Source: Welwitschia mirabilis
Taxonomy: Eukaryota > Gnetophyta > Gnetopsida > Welwitschiales
Direction: 5' to 3'
DNA: 64,000 nucleotides
NCBI GenBank assembly: GCA_051453625.1
Contig: JBOZIK010000001.1
Span: 15,903,427-15,967,426 of the forward strand
The notes under the pieces: model-generated
Told to the model about the DNA's origin: nothing
The model's input: the letters and a program-made list of their open reading frames with translations, nothing else
The model's database searches: none
Shown here: piece after piece, positions 33,761-45,937 of the stretch
Numbering within the stretch: the stretch's first letter is position 1
Layout of the letters: every line of letters begins with the position of its first letter
Made by a program: the position numbers and the translations under genes

Positions 33761-33899
33761 AGAATGAAAATAAAATGTTCTTTTTTAAAGCATTTACTAT
33801 CTAAACAAAAAGTTGTTTCTTTGTAAATAAAAGAAAGAAAAGTATGCACTCATAATGGTAATGAGACTAATGCACGAAGACATATAAGTTGTGAAATTA

Positions 33900-34945
33900 A
33901 ATTCTAGAAGTTGAAGAATTAAGAAGAAAATTTGCAAACATTTTAATCAAAGAACTACCACATAAACCACCTCCTCATAGAACCATAAAACACCAAACAC
34001 ATATTATTCCATAAGCATTAGTTTCCAATAAATCCTACTAGATGATACCAAAGAAGATAAGATAGAAGCTAGATTTAAGAACTCTTAGAAAAGGTACTCA
34101 CTTATGAAAGGTTATCTCCATGTAGTATACCTATGGTTTTAACATCAAGAAAATATAATTAAGAGATAGCAATGTACACAAACTCAAAAGCCATTAATAA
34201 AAACATTATTAAATACTAGTTTTCATATGAAGAATAGATGATACCTTCCATAGCTTAGTAGGGGCTTACTAGTTTAATAAGATTTATCTTAAAAATGATT
34301 TTTATTAATTTCATGTAAGAAAAGAAGATGATTAAAAGAATATCTTTAAAATATCTAATGGCCTTATGCCATTTTGATTAATAAATGATCTTACATCTTC
34401 GATGAGAATAATGATAGATGTACTAAAATATTTTCTATGGATATCTTGATGATATTTTAAAATATAATAGAAACAAAGGAATAAATTAAAATACCTAAAA
34501 ATGGTATGGATAAGATTAATAGAATTTTTTTAATATTTAAAAAATGTGCATTAAGGAAAACTTAGTATCTTTAAGCATAATAGATTGTGAAGAAGGTGTA
34601 AAAATAAATCCCAGTAAGATTGCAACTATTAAAAATGGATAATTTCATAAAATAAAAAGGGAAATAGAAGCCTTTACGAATTGACAACCTTCTATAGAAG
34701 ATTTATTTAAGGATTCTTAAAGATATGTGTTCTCATTTTAGGCACCATAAAAAAAAAAAAAGAGAAAGCATTTTAGCTCATAAAAGTTGCCCATGAAATA
34801 TTTTAGCTTTCAAATGAAAAAAATATCTTTAAAATAGATTCTTGTAATACTAGGATTTTAGAAAAAACAACTTACCATGCAATGTGATTCTAGTAGATGA
34901 TGCACCTTGAGACTTATAATAATTTTAAATCTTTAAGGATCATTC
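33900..34945 (+). pseudogene. Ty3/gypsy reverse transcriptase remnant
   Basis: Forward-strand pieces in order: a LPHKPPPHRTIKHQTHIIP-like start (about 33950), ELLEKVLTYERLSPCSIPMV (about 34080-34130), the SKAINKNIIKY strand (about 34180; family SRAINKITIKYRFPIPRLDD), the KIDLKNDFYQFHVRKEDD-like strand (about 34290), and the connection EGVKINPSKIATIKN and EAFTN-QPSIEDLFKD (about 34590-34710; family GVxxDPxKVxAIxxWP, SFxGLxxFYRRFI). It then reaches EKAF-LIKVAHEIF and FKIDSCNTRILE, the start of RNase H. It ends at a 10-N gap (34946-34955), after which unrelated LINE sequence begins. Confidence 0.8.
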
Positions 34946-34955
34946 NNNNNNNNNN

Positions 34956-36500
34956 TTATAAAACTAGGGTATTCTGTTTAGTATAATTTATCCTAGTTCT
35001 TATGTTATTTGAAGGACTAAAAAGAAATATTATAGATCACAAATATTTAGGTTATGCAAAATTAGGTTTAACTAAGATTTAAATGAAAATATATTTTAAA
35101 AAAGTATTATCTATATAAATATTTTAAATTCCCAAGGTTATCTCTCCAAATCGACATAGCTTCATCTGCTTGAGGTACATATAAGGTGAAAAGGTACATA
35201 TAAGGTCAAATTTTACTTACTTATGAGATTATTTATTCTGTTAAAAAAACATACATTTCCTATAATACTTATCAAAATTGATATAGCTAAGGCATATAAC
35301 ACAATTAGCTAGATTGTTGTAGGAATCATACTTAGGAAAACTTGATTTATGATAGATATGATAAATCTATGGATGGACATGCAGGCTTTAGCTAAATTCT
35401 ACCTAAAGATCAATGTCACAGATCTAAGTATTTCATTATAGGATGAGGCCTTAAATAAGATTATCCATTATCACCTTACCTATTTCTATTTGTTATGAAT
35501 GTTGTGTAGAAAATGCCAAAAAGAAATGGCATTGAATGAATCAAGATAAAAAAGAAAACATTCATTAATAATCATTATGATAATGATACAATCATAATGA
35601 TTCAAGCCTCTTATTAGCAAGTAGAGCCATCATAAATGTAATGAAGTTATTCAAAAAGGCCATGAAATTAAGGATAAAGTAGAATAAGATGAAAATCCAC
35701 TTTATAATTTTGAAATCATGCATAAGGATGATATGGCATAGATCTGGGAAGCCAAAAAAGGGGAAATTAATTATATTTATTATAAATCCCATTATAGCAT
35801 TGAAATAAATTTCAAATGTGGAAGCACATCATCAAGAAAATTCAAAGAAAATGTAGTACCTAGACAAACATATTTCTCTTCTCAAAAGCAAAAGTTATCC
35901 TTACTAACTCCTCCCTCATAGCTAGTTTTAGATACTTAGCTTTTGTTATCGGGGGGCGGCGNNNNNNNNNNTTAGTAGATAAGGATAAAAATGGAATCCC
36001 CTTTTACAAATGGAACATTATTTATCACCTCAAAGCATTTAAAAGCTAGGGGATTTAAAGAACATAACATTATCTTGTAATAGAAGAAAATAAAAGAATT
36101 AGAAGATTCTACACAGAGGGTATCTCTTGAAGTGACTTGATTAAGTATAAATACAATCCATGAGATAGTAAAGAAGGGGAGTCTTACCTTTGAAGGCCCC
36201 TAGTAAACTCATACTAAGAGCTTAAGGGTGTAGATTCCACTTTGTAGGAGGCTTTCAAATCATCCAAATTAAAAATTATAGTAAGATGTAAGGAGCAAAA
36301 GAATTTTAAAAGGAAAATATAATAGGAAAAATTAAAATTTATTCTTGGATTTTAAAAGAGAATTAGATCTTAACTATAAATAAATTAATTAGAGGGGGAA
36401 CTATAGGTTCCCCTTTCTATTCCATTTACTAAAGGAGTAAAGAGACACTTGATCATTTAGTTAAAGATTGTACATGGTATGAATGGCTTACTGTATTAAT
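34956..36500 (+). pseudogene. LINE remnant: reverse transcriptase and zf-RVT
   Basis: At about 35270-35500 the forward strand reads KIDIAKAYNTIS, LWMDMQALAKFYLKINVTDL and LSPYLFLFVMNVV, matching non-LTR RT motifs KLDMSKAYDRVxW and GLRQGDPLSPYLF. The DD box lies in a frameshifted part (about 35580). At 36440-36485 ETLDHLVKDCTWYEWL matches the zf-RVT domain (ETxDHLFxxCPFSxxxW) that ends plant L1-type ORF2. A 10-N gap at 35962-35971 is preceded by an odd GC-rich run. The element would have copied itself by target-primed reverse transcription; it is dead. Confidence 0.75.
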
Positions 36501-38020
36501 GCATAATTAGTACATTAGAAGAAAAAAGTACAGAAGAAAATACTTGAGAGACTACATGTAACACACTAGTAGATTTGAAAGATATTTAATTAGACTTTTT
36601 TTTTCTAATGTTCCTCTTTATTTTCCTACATATATGGCCTATAACATGAAATGATATTTTTCTAAAATTAGAGCATCAATGGGTATCACTTCTCTATTTG
36701 AACTAAAGAAATTAATCCTCTTTAAATCTTACCTAGAGTTATGGTAGAAAGTTTAAGCCATTCGATGGAATCCCCTCATGAAGAAACTGAAAGCAAAATA
36801 AGAGATAAATATCACCTCCTTTTTTAGGAACTAAGAAGAAGACTTCATAAAGTTTAATAGAGTGAAAATTTATCTTATAAAAGACACTTTAGTAGGATAT
36901 CTTGAGATGTTAATGGAGGGAAAAATAATTCTTATTGATGCTAAGAAATAGTTGGAAGCTCATCACTTCTTTGCAATAAGTATCCCTAAGCTCTCAAGTG
37001 GATGCATTCATAGATGTGCTCTTCCACCTCCATGGGATCTAGGGAGGGAAATGATGAATAGATACTTTATATAATATTGTGAAACTTCTAAGATAACAGG
37101 TATTCTTTTCATCTTTCTTAAAGCCCTAGACTTAGAATAATGATTTAATATACCATATTTCTTTCTCCAAGTTTTGAACAAAAAAGATAAAACTAGACAT
37201 TCAGGTCTAATTATGGCCTTATGAAGGGTAGTAAACATAGATCAAGAGACTCCTCAAGGACAACCTTAGAAGAAGGCAAAAGTGAAAAAGAAGAATTTCC
37301 CTTAAAGAAACAAAGGAAATCCCCAAGAAGGTAGAGTAAGAATGAGATAAGAACGGAATCAACCTCCTTCCCATAGGAGATGATAAAGGAGACTTCACTC
37401 CTATCCTTCAGTGAACAAGCAAGGATAACCTTGATTTTTCCATCTAAGAAGAAATATGAAGAAAATGTTGACTAGGAGTATGAAAAGCCTTAGTAAAGTT
37501 AAGAGCCAAAATTTGAGAAGCTAGTTATGAAAGAGGCTACATGCTTAGTTTTGATGGAAACTATCAAAGAACTATAGAAATCCCCATCACCTATGATAAA
37601 GGCTAGTCATAGAGCCCCTTTGAGTTCCATCAAAGCCACATATAGAAGGAATTCCCTAGGAATCCACCTTGATAAAAGTATAATAGGGCCTAACACGTTT
37701 AATGAACTAAATCAAGCCTTTGAGTTTCTAGTAGATGATCTAGATAAAAATTTCATATAGAAGCATCATAGGGATCTATTTCTTAGATTAAGAGCCTTTT
37801 AATCATATTTAGTTTTATAGTTTTTATATTTTGAGATGGCCTTATTCTTTTTGTTATGTTTTTATTAGTTTGAGTTATGTTTTAGTGATTGCCTAGTCTT
37901 TTTTGGATGTATGATCAAAAGCTAGCTGATTCCTTGCTTATCTCATGTCTAAGGGCATCTTTGTTTCTCCTGTAAAGTGTTTGTATAGAATTTTTAATTT
38001 TTATTTTTAAAAAAATATTC
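36501..38020 (+). other. Sequence after the LINE ORF2, probably repeat
   Basis: The last part (37800-38020) is T-rich, ends TTTTTAATTTTTATTTTTAAAAAAA, and resembles a LINE 3' tail. The middle part (36800-37260) has a partly open sense frame (ILIDAKK, LEAHHFFAISIPKLSSG, CALPPPWDLGREMMN) that I cannot assign; a LINE ORF1-like fragment is possible. Confidence 0.35.
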
Positions 38021-38840
38021 AAAATAAATTATCCTCCTAGGAATTAGTTATTATTATTTATAAGATACTTAATATAACTAGACATCCTGAGATAATTTAA
38101 AGATATTGAGTCAAGCCTAAAATAGATTTATGAATAAGTAATAAATTTTATTCACTGTGGATCTAATATGTGATGAAACTAGTCAATTTAAAAATGTAAT
38201 GTATTATAATAAAATATAGGAATACTAGAATAGTATAAAAGTATCATAAACAATAAATACATTAAATTAATAAAATGTAAATGTAAAAGCAAAAGAACTT
38301 TCAAAATGTACTATTACATGAGTAGCAGTTGTAATTGTATTTATGATGGAACAAAAGATAGGTTTAGTTATAAATCAAAGCGCATTTATAAGTGATGTAG
38401 ACACCACTGTAAATATTAGTTTAGGATAGAATTAAAAGCTTTAACATTTTAAGGAAAATATCTTATGAATCAATTATTTCCTCATACCCATGAAGGCAGA
38501 AAAGAATCTTATCATCTTATAATAAAAAAATACCTCTTCATGACATAAGAAATTTGGAACTAAAAAATAAACTTTAGATAGAATAATGGATTTTTAAATG
38601 TTAATTAATGATATAACTAATGAAGGATTTATTGATTAAAAGATCAAATAATTAAAAGATGATTAACCCTTAATGTCATCTTTATTTTTATATCCTTGCA
38701 TATGGTCATGGATTAGATGGGTATGTATGTGTTATGTACATGCTAATAATAGCTTTTTTATTGATGAATTTACTTAGGTCATATGATTTAGATGCATAAT
38801 AATTAATATTATTAATGTATCATTTAATGATTTAGTTATA
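38021..38840. other. AT-rich stretch, no gene seen
   Basis: No open frame or repeat domain could be recognised. The five bases before the copia LTR (38836-38840, TTATA) are the presumed target duplication. Confidence 0.6.
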
Positions 38841-40301
38841 TGAGGATTATTAAATTGAGAAGAGAAGGGTGAATGAGTTTCATTAAATAAAATTTAAATT
38901 GAATTATAAAATGAAAATGTACAATAAAAACACCATATCAAATGACATGATTATCCAACTTGGGTACATTCACATACAAAGGATACCTTCTACTCACATA
39001 TCTAGATATTCTTAACCTAAACGAAAATAGTGGTTTTCTAGCACATCACTAACCTTTTGAAAAATGCAAGTCACCTCATAAGATAGTACTCTCTTCACCT
39101 CAAGGGAAAAGTGGTTTTTATAGTTGCATCATGAACCTTTATAATAGTAAAGCTCTCCTCGTAAGGCAACACTCTCTTCCTCATAAGAAAATAATGGTTT
39201 TCTAACTATCTAGTAATATTAATTAAACAAGTGCCTTAAAGCACAATCTAAAATGCACACTCCTACAAGGACTGCCTTACAAAGTGTTTGATATTTAGGA
39301 ATGGACTTACAATAATATTTAATAATAAGATAGTCCAAAATGTAAACTAAAAGAACAAAGCAATAATAAGCCTAAATATTTTTCTTTGATTATGACTTAA
39401 TCTCCTTGATGATGTTGTTATTATCAAAATCAGGAATCAAGATAATAGCACTATAGATTCAAGATTTAAAGATGAAAGTAATGCAAGCTTCATGCTAATG
39501 ATTCCTTGATTCTTCATGAGAAGTTCCTTTCACTTGTGCATTTGTCATTCTTGATCTAATTATTGTGTATCAAGATTCAAATTTGAGTATTCATTATTGT
39601 TCCAAAAGTTCTTCTTTGTTTTGTCATGTTGAGTCTTTATATGATTTAGAAAGATCTAGCTTTTTGGGCATGAAATTTAGCCATTTAACTTTATAACCAT
39701 CATATAATGGATAAAGAGCATCTAGGCATTAGACACATAACTTTAGTTTTAATTGACATGAACTTTGATTTGAGATATCTTCTAAGAGTCATAGATCTTT
39801 ACCTTATAGATGTCTTTAGTTAACTTGCACAAATCTAGATGAATTTTATTCTATAATTTTCTTAGGCCATTTTGACCATGAATCTGTGATGTATAAGTTC
39901 ATATCTCACCTAAAATCCTAGTTATTAGTTTAAAAAAATTAAATTTATTACTTGTTTTAGCTTAGTATGGACATCTTCAAATATGTAGATGTTTTCATCT
40001 ATGTTAGGTTCAACTTTAAACTTAGTTATCGTGAATAGGTAATCGTCTTTTAACCTATGACTTGATTTTAGTACATCCAAAACATCTTCAAATTCCTTGA
40101 CATATTTACTTAAAACATATTTAATATTTTATATGTTTTCAAATAATTGATCTTATAGTTTTAGCATCTAATCCTTTTATAAGATGTTGTAGCTAAAGAT
40201 CCATTATGATTCTAGTATCTATCAAGATTTGATGTTCTTGTGATAACCTATTTATGCAAAATATTTGATAAGTGGAATCATCAAAACTAGATTTATCAAC
40301 A
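38841..40301 (-). repeat. 3' LTR of a minus-strand Ty1/copia element
   Basis: It aligns with 45938-47425 over its whole length, starting TGAGGATTAT (against TGAGAATCAT) and ending at ATTTATCAACA. It is directly followed by the polypurine tract. It is 1461 bp against 1488 bp for the partner. Flanks TTATA (38836-38840) and CTATA (47426-47430) are a probable target duplication with one C-to-T change. Confidence 0.9.
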
Positions 40302-40317
40302 ATCTCCCCCTTTTTGA
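40302..40317 (-). other. Polypurine tract
   Basis: The minus strand reads TCAAAAAGGGGGAGAT just before the 3' LTR. This is the usual second-strand priming site of SIRE/Maximus-like plant copia elements. Confidence 0.85.
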
Positions 40318-43300
40318 TAATGTCCAAATATTGCAAAATCACATTATTACAATCTCATTTAATTGATTAAAATTAGAAATTTATATTATAGATAAATGCA
40401 CATAATTACTAGATGTAATAATCATGATATAAGCCACTTGAAATTAGATAAAATACATAGATATATATTACTTTAAAAAAATAGAATAAGACACATTTAA
40501 GAATCATTTAAGCAATTGGCTAAATACATAAAAATAGACAATAAATCATGGTATTTGCCCTTCAAATATGCATTTAAATAGTAAAGGACATAAAAAATTT
40601 TTACAATCTCTCAATTGAAATATACTAATGATAATGTACCATGTTAGAGCATGAAATTGAATTGTGTGCTAATAATACATCATAAAGAATGTACTCATGG
40701 AAATAATATTCAATAAATATTAGTACAAGATTATATAGGATATGTGCAAAAATCATTTTAACAGTAAATGATTAGAGTATAACATATTTAAAAATGTATT
40801 AATGAAAACATAATATTAAGACAAATAGTGTGTCAATCATAAAAACATGTGCTAACAGGTAGTAATGATAGAAAATGTCAGATAACAAAGATTTCTACCA
40901 AAATATCAAAGAGGGATCATTAAGAATACTAATGACACTAATGTATTCAATACAAAATCTCATAATCAAGAACTCCAAGCCCAATAAAATGTCCTCAAAC
41001 TAAAATCTATAGTGCCTAACTGAAATTCACTTAATTTCCAATGATTTGTTAATACTTATCATCCTTTTTTGACATCAGAAAAGGCTCTAGTCACTAAGAG
41101 ATAAACCACTTATGTAATTCTTACCTTGATCTTCTTCATTACTATTAATACTATCATGGGGTGGTAGAGGTTGGCTAGGTATAAGATGATGAGGAAGTAG
41201 GAGTTGGAGTGTGTTTTTTTTTCTAGAGGAGAGCTATTATATCTTACTAGGACCCCCAAAAATCTATTTTCTCATATGTTGATAGATTTTAGGAGTGATA
41301 TAAGTCTAAATAAAAGTAGCAATGAAAGTCTCTATAAAGGATGATGGTAACTACATAGATGAAAGCTGTTCTACTAAATCAGTTCTATATGAGAAGGTAG
41401 TGATAAAGGTGGATGCACTAGAGGTGAATAAGGTATAGGTGGTGGCAATTAAACTATGGAATATAGTGATGATAGCTGTGTAGGAGAGTGGAATGTAATC
41501 TTACAGTAATAATGATGAAAGATAAAAGGCAGTGCATTTGAGCTCTTAGAATCTATCCCCTAATATGCTTGCCTCTATTGTGAAGGACTTAGAACCTATT
41601 ACTCCTCCTATACATGTGTGTCTCTGGGAGTTTGGTACTCCCCCCGAGCTTGTGCCTTATCTCTAGAAGACTTGTTTGAGAATTCATTATTTGATACTCT
41701 GCCTAAACTATAACCTATGCCAAATGGAGCTGAAGGTCCTACTTCCTCTTCTTCTTTTAACTCCTCCTATAAGTCTAACCATGTGGGCGTCCTTATGTAT
41801 TTCCAACTCTCTCTTAGTACTTTGCTCTTCCTTAATATGGATTTATGTTTCTTAAGTCTTAAAATATTTCTTTCAATTTTAACCATCACTTTCACAATTG
41901 AATTTAATCCCTTTTTCATTAATTAATATATATGAGTAGTAGTAGAAAATGAATGCTAATACTAGAGTGTCTTTCTACTTGTAGCCTTGGTTGGTGGAAC
42001 TAGTACTTTATGTTTTTCACTGAATTCTACCAATAGTTTCTTTTGATGAATGAGATTATCTTGTGAAATATAATTGTTTGTACTATAATAATTAGACTAA
42101 TAAGATAAGGATGACTAAAATTATACCACTTTTGAAACAATGAGATGATATTCATGGATAGGAAAAAACCCAAATCTATCTATAAACTAGTGAGGGAATA
42201 ATACACAATGAAATTCTGCTTGGGTTTGTAATAACTGTAGCGATTTCTCCTAATAAACATGTTGTAAAAAGTTATCAAACTAAGAATTAAGACATTTACT
42301 ATCATATCTTTTCTCTAAGTTTTCTTAATATAGTTCATTATACTATGCCCAAATAAAACATTACTCATATTATGTCGAGACATATTGATAACTCTATAAC
42401 TGAATATTTCTTTAAAGAAACGAGTGTAAATATGAGGAACTATTAAGTATTGAATTTATAAAGCTTAGAATAATGTGCAAATTAGTATCTCTTACTTATA
42501 TATGAGCATAGAACTCTCTTACCACTAATCTCATTAATCTCATGTATTATCATTAATCTCATGTATATGAGCATAGAACTCTCTTACCACTAGATCTGAA
42601 TTAGGATTAAGTAGTTACACAATCATTTGCCATCCAAGTTAAATAAAGTAACTTATAAGCTAATCTCTATACTTCTTCTAAAATCCAAGAGTTCTCTCTA
42701 CAATAATAAAATTTTTAAATCATGTTCTAAATCTTCTTTCTATTCCCTCATGATAGAATAGGATTCATATTAGGATCTCTAATGTTGTAAGACTTGTTCC
42801 TTTCCTCTAAAGATTTTTACTTTTTTACTACCCTTATTCTAGCTATTTTTTATAAGATAGAATAAGAAACTAATAAAATATTAATTAAAATATAAGAAAC
42901 TATAACAAATATGTACCTATTTGAGAGAAAGACCTATTCTTGCCTATTGTTAAGATGTATTAAAAATCTAAGATGTATTTCTAGGGAAATCTGAGAAAAT
43001 GTAGCCTAGAAAATCAATTGAGAGGAATACTTATTAAGTAGGGACTTGAAAATTAGATTTAATAGTCTCTTTTTCTATTAAAAAGGGTCGAAATCATAGC
43101 TTCTACTATGTTTTTAATTTCTACAATAGTATAGTTAAGATGTCATAAATGCAAAAAGTAGAAATCTATAAAACTCAAGACATCTCTTGTTAAAAACTTT
43201 TCAATACATTTTCTTCTACTAAGATGTCTATAAAACTTAAGACATATAATTTTAAAAAATTAAAATATTAAAAAACTTAAAATAATGTACCTACCCTCTC

Positions 43301-44129
43301 AAGACATCTACTTTTTAAGACATCTATAAATGTTAAGACATATCCCACTAGAGACATCTACAAAATTGAAGATGTCTACAANNNNNNNNNNNNNNNNNNN
43401 NNNNNNNNNNNNNNNNNNNNNNNNNNNNNNNNNNNNNNNNNNNNNNNNNNNNNNNNNNNNNNNNNNNNNNNNNNNNNNNNNNNNNNNNNNNNNNNNNNNN
43501 NNNNNNNNNNNNNNNNNNNNNNNNNNNNNNNNNNNNNNNNNNNNNNNNNNNNNNNNNNNNNNNNNNNNNNNNNNNNNNNNNNNNNNNNNNNNNNNNNNNN
43601 NNNNNNNNNNNNNNNNNNNNNNNNNNNNNNNNNNNNNNNNNNNNNNNNNNNNNNNNNNNNNNNNNNNNNNNNNNNNNNNNNNNNNNNNNNNNNNNNNNNN
43701 NNNNNNNNNNNNNNNNNNNNNNNNNNNNNNNNNNNNNNNNNNNNNNNNNNNNNNNNNNNNNNNNNNNNNNNNNNNNNNNNNNNNNNTCCCACTAGAGACA
43801 TCTACAAAATTGAAGATGTCTACAATGAAAGTTCCATATTTTTTAACAAGATCTATGACTAATACAAACATAATAATACTTCAAAAAATATGTATATCAT
43901 ATGCACAATGTAACTTATATCAATTATATCTAATTCAAATCCCAACTCATATAATAAATCTAATGTGGAGTTGAGAAATTTAAAAAAAATTACCTTTTGA
44001 AATCTCATTTTTAAGTAGATTAATAGTATCCTATATTGTCATGCCTTTGTTCTATCTCTTCTTCTCTATTGAGTCCTCCTCATTTTATGCCTATGCTTTA
44101 TTTCTCCAGTTTTCTTAAAAACATTTAAA
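40318..44129 (-). other. Interior of the copia element without recognisable pol
   Basis: No integrase, RT or RNase H motif can be read on the minus strand here, although the neighbouring gag is easy to read. The span at 42300-42900 has a coding-like relic (NPNSDLVVREFYAHI on the minus strand) resembling the VREFYAN motif of the gag-like proteins annotated as putative plant transposon protein; this is a weak match. A 29-bp direct repeat lies at 42499-42527 and 42564-42592. From 43100 to 43825 there is a cluster of AGATGTCT/AGACATCT octamers around a 405-N gap. Confidence 0.45.
43343..43825. repeat. 405-N gap with identical 39-bp flanks, octamer-rich
   Basis: Bases 43343-43381 and 43787-43825 are identical. 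Each contains the dyad AGACATCT, 10 nt, AGATGTCT. The gap 43382-43786 probably covers a tandem array of this unit. Confidence 0.8.
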
Positions 44130-45920
44130 TTAATTGGAAGTACTTTGTAAGGAAGTTTGTATTAGAAGTTTTAATTTTTCTTTTGATACTGAAGCATTTC
44201 TTAGTTTAAGTTGCACAAAATGTTGTACCATTCTACTAGACCTTTTGGTCTTATTAGTATAATACCTATTTTTATACTTTATTAGACATCTATACTCATA
44301 ATAATCTTTATTATAATAATAATAGCAAATAATATTATTTGTAAATTCCAAATGTTCATAACTTGACTTGTATTTTCCCTTGTCATATAGAGAAACTAAA
44401 GTGCCAGTTGTGACTATATTGTATTTCAAACCACTCTTGTCATTTGGATTTCTATTTTGTTCAAGCATGATATTTAAAGTCTATTTGCCTTATGTAGATC
44501 TTTTAATGAGTTTATTTAAATTTGAAAGCTCTTATTTTACATTATCTAGTTCATACATTAGACTATTAATCTTAGCTTTAAGAGCTAAGTTTTTAAAGGA
44601 CAAATTTCTACAAGCATCATTTTCTTCTTTATATTCATCTTCATGAGTATGAAGTATCTCTTTCATTTTAGTACATAATTTTTGTAGATTAATAAATTCT
44701 TCAACAATTACAATATACTTTTCTTTAATACTCATACCTAAGTCATCTTTACTATCTAAATCATAATCTTCTTCTATCTCATCATCTTCTTCTTGAAGGT
44801 GTGCAATGTCCATGTATGAAGGATGTGCTTTCTTATTATTAGATGTTTTTTCTTCTATTGACTCTTTACCATCATCCCATCATATAAAAAATGATTTATT
44901 CTTCTTTGGATTTTTATTTTATTTTTTATCCTATAATTTATTAGTACTAAGTTATTCTGAGGCTATATGTTCTTGTCCTCCACATATCCAACATTCTACT
45001 TTTGAAATATTAAGAAAAGAAGCATTATTAGAAGACATACCTTTGGCTACAAACTTAGATTGTTTTTTGAAGTTCTCTCTTTTATTGTATTCACATGAAA
45101 GAATTCATTTTACTCTTTTTGTAATAGAAGTAAGTTTCTAATTGTCATCATTAGATCCATCTTATTATTATTCTTTATTCACCTTTTCTTTTAATGTTTG
45201 ATTTGTGCTTTGGCTTGCCTTAATATAATAGGTTTTTCTTTTAATGATTCATCTTATATGAGATTCATTTTGTATGTTATAAAAGTACTCTATAGCTTTT
45301 CTATCTTTATTATGTTAAAGTCTCTAGATTCTTCTATGGCCATGGTATTCAGCCTTTATTTAGGGGCTAGTTATCTAATGTTTTATATTACCTTCCCTTC
45401 TGGAAGATCTTATCCAATGTCATGTATTATGTTTAAAACTCTAGTAAAGTACTCATATATCTTTTGTTCATGGTTCATCTTAAGATCCTTAAATTGATAT
45501 GTCCAGACTAAAAGCTTAGATTATTTTACAATAGACATGCCTTCATATGTTCCAATTAGAACATTCTAAATTTCTTGTATCATATTACAACCTACTATTA
45601 TATTGAACTATTTATTAATAAAGTAAAATAAAGTGCATTCTTATATTTAGAGTCATACATAAAAGAATATTTTTCTTAACCTAACTAGTCTTTACTTTTC
45701 ATGATCTAAGTAATGATATTATTTGTAGCATTTTTAACAGTCTCCATATGGTCCAAATATCCTTATTCTCTACTTTGTTATATTTAAAAATTAAAATACT
45801 ATAAGTAAACTTGCATCCTATCTTTTTAATAGACATAGTTTCTCCCATTAAAGAGTAGAGGTCTAATAGATGACATCCCTTCCATTATTTACTTAAGAAA
45901 GTTACTCCTTTTTGTGAGTA
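44130..45920 (-). pseudogene. Ty1/copia gag, partly preserved
   Basis: Minus-strand gag of SIRE-like type. From high to low coordinates: KNALYFTLLINSSI (about 45610-45660), then the UBN2 core NHEQKIYEYFTRVLNIIHDI (about 45420-45475), GQDLPEGK, MAIEESRDFNIIKIEKL and STFITYKMNL. A first zinc knuckle follows near 44980 (ECWICGGQEHIASE, last cysteine lost). Next is an acidic coiled-coil stretch, open for 93 codons (44532-44813: DIAHLQEEDDEIEEDYDLDS and on). A last open frame of 112 codons (44130-44468) includes a second knuckle-like CYYYYNKDYYEYRC with its first two cysteine-histidine ligands altered. Gag packages the element RNA. Three stretches of about 93-112 codons remain open, more than any other gag here. 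Confidence 0.8.
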
Positions 45921-45922
45921 TA

Positions 45923-45935
45923 GGTTATAATACCA
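45923..45935 (-). other. Primer-binding site, initiator tRNA-Met type, decayed
   Basis: The minus strand reads TGGTATTATAACC, from TGGTATCAGAGCC, two bases inside the 5' LTR edge. Confidence 0.7.
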
Positions 45936-45937
45936 CT

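Noticed and set aside
43308-43974. Long open frames on both strands through the 405-N gap
   Set aside because: They consist almost entirely of unknown bases and carry no real coding evidence.
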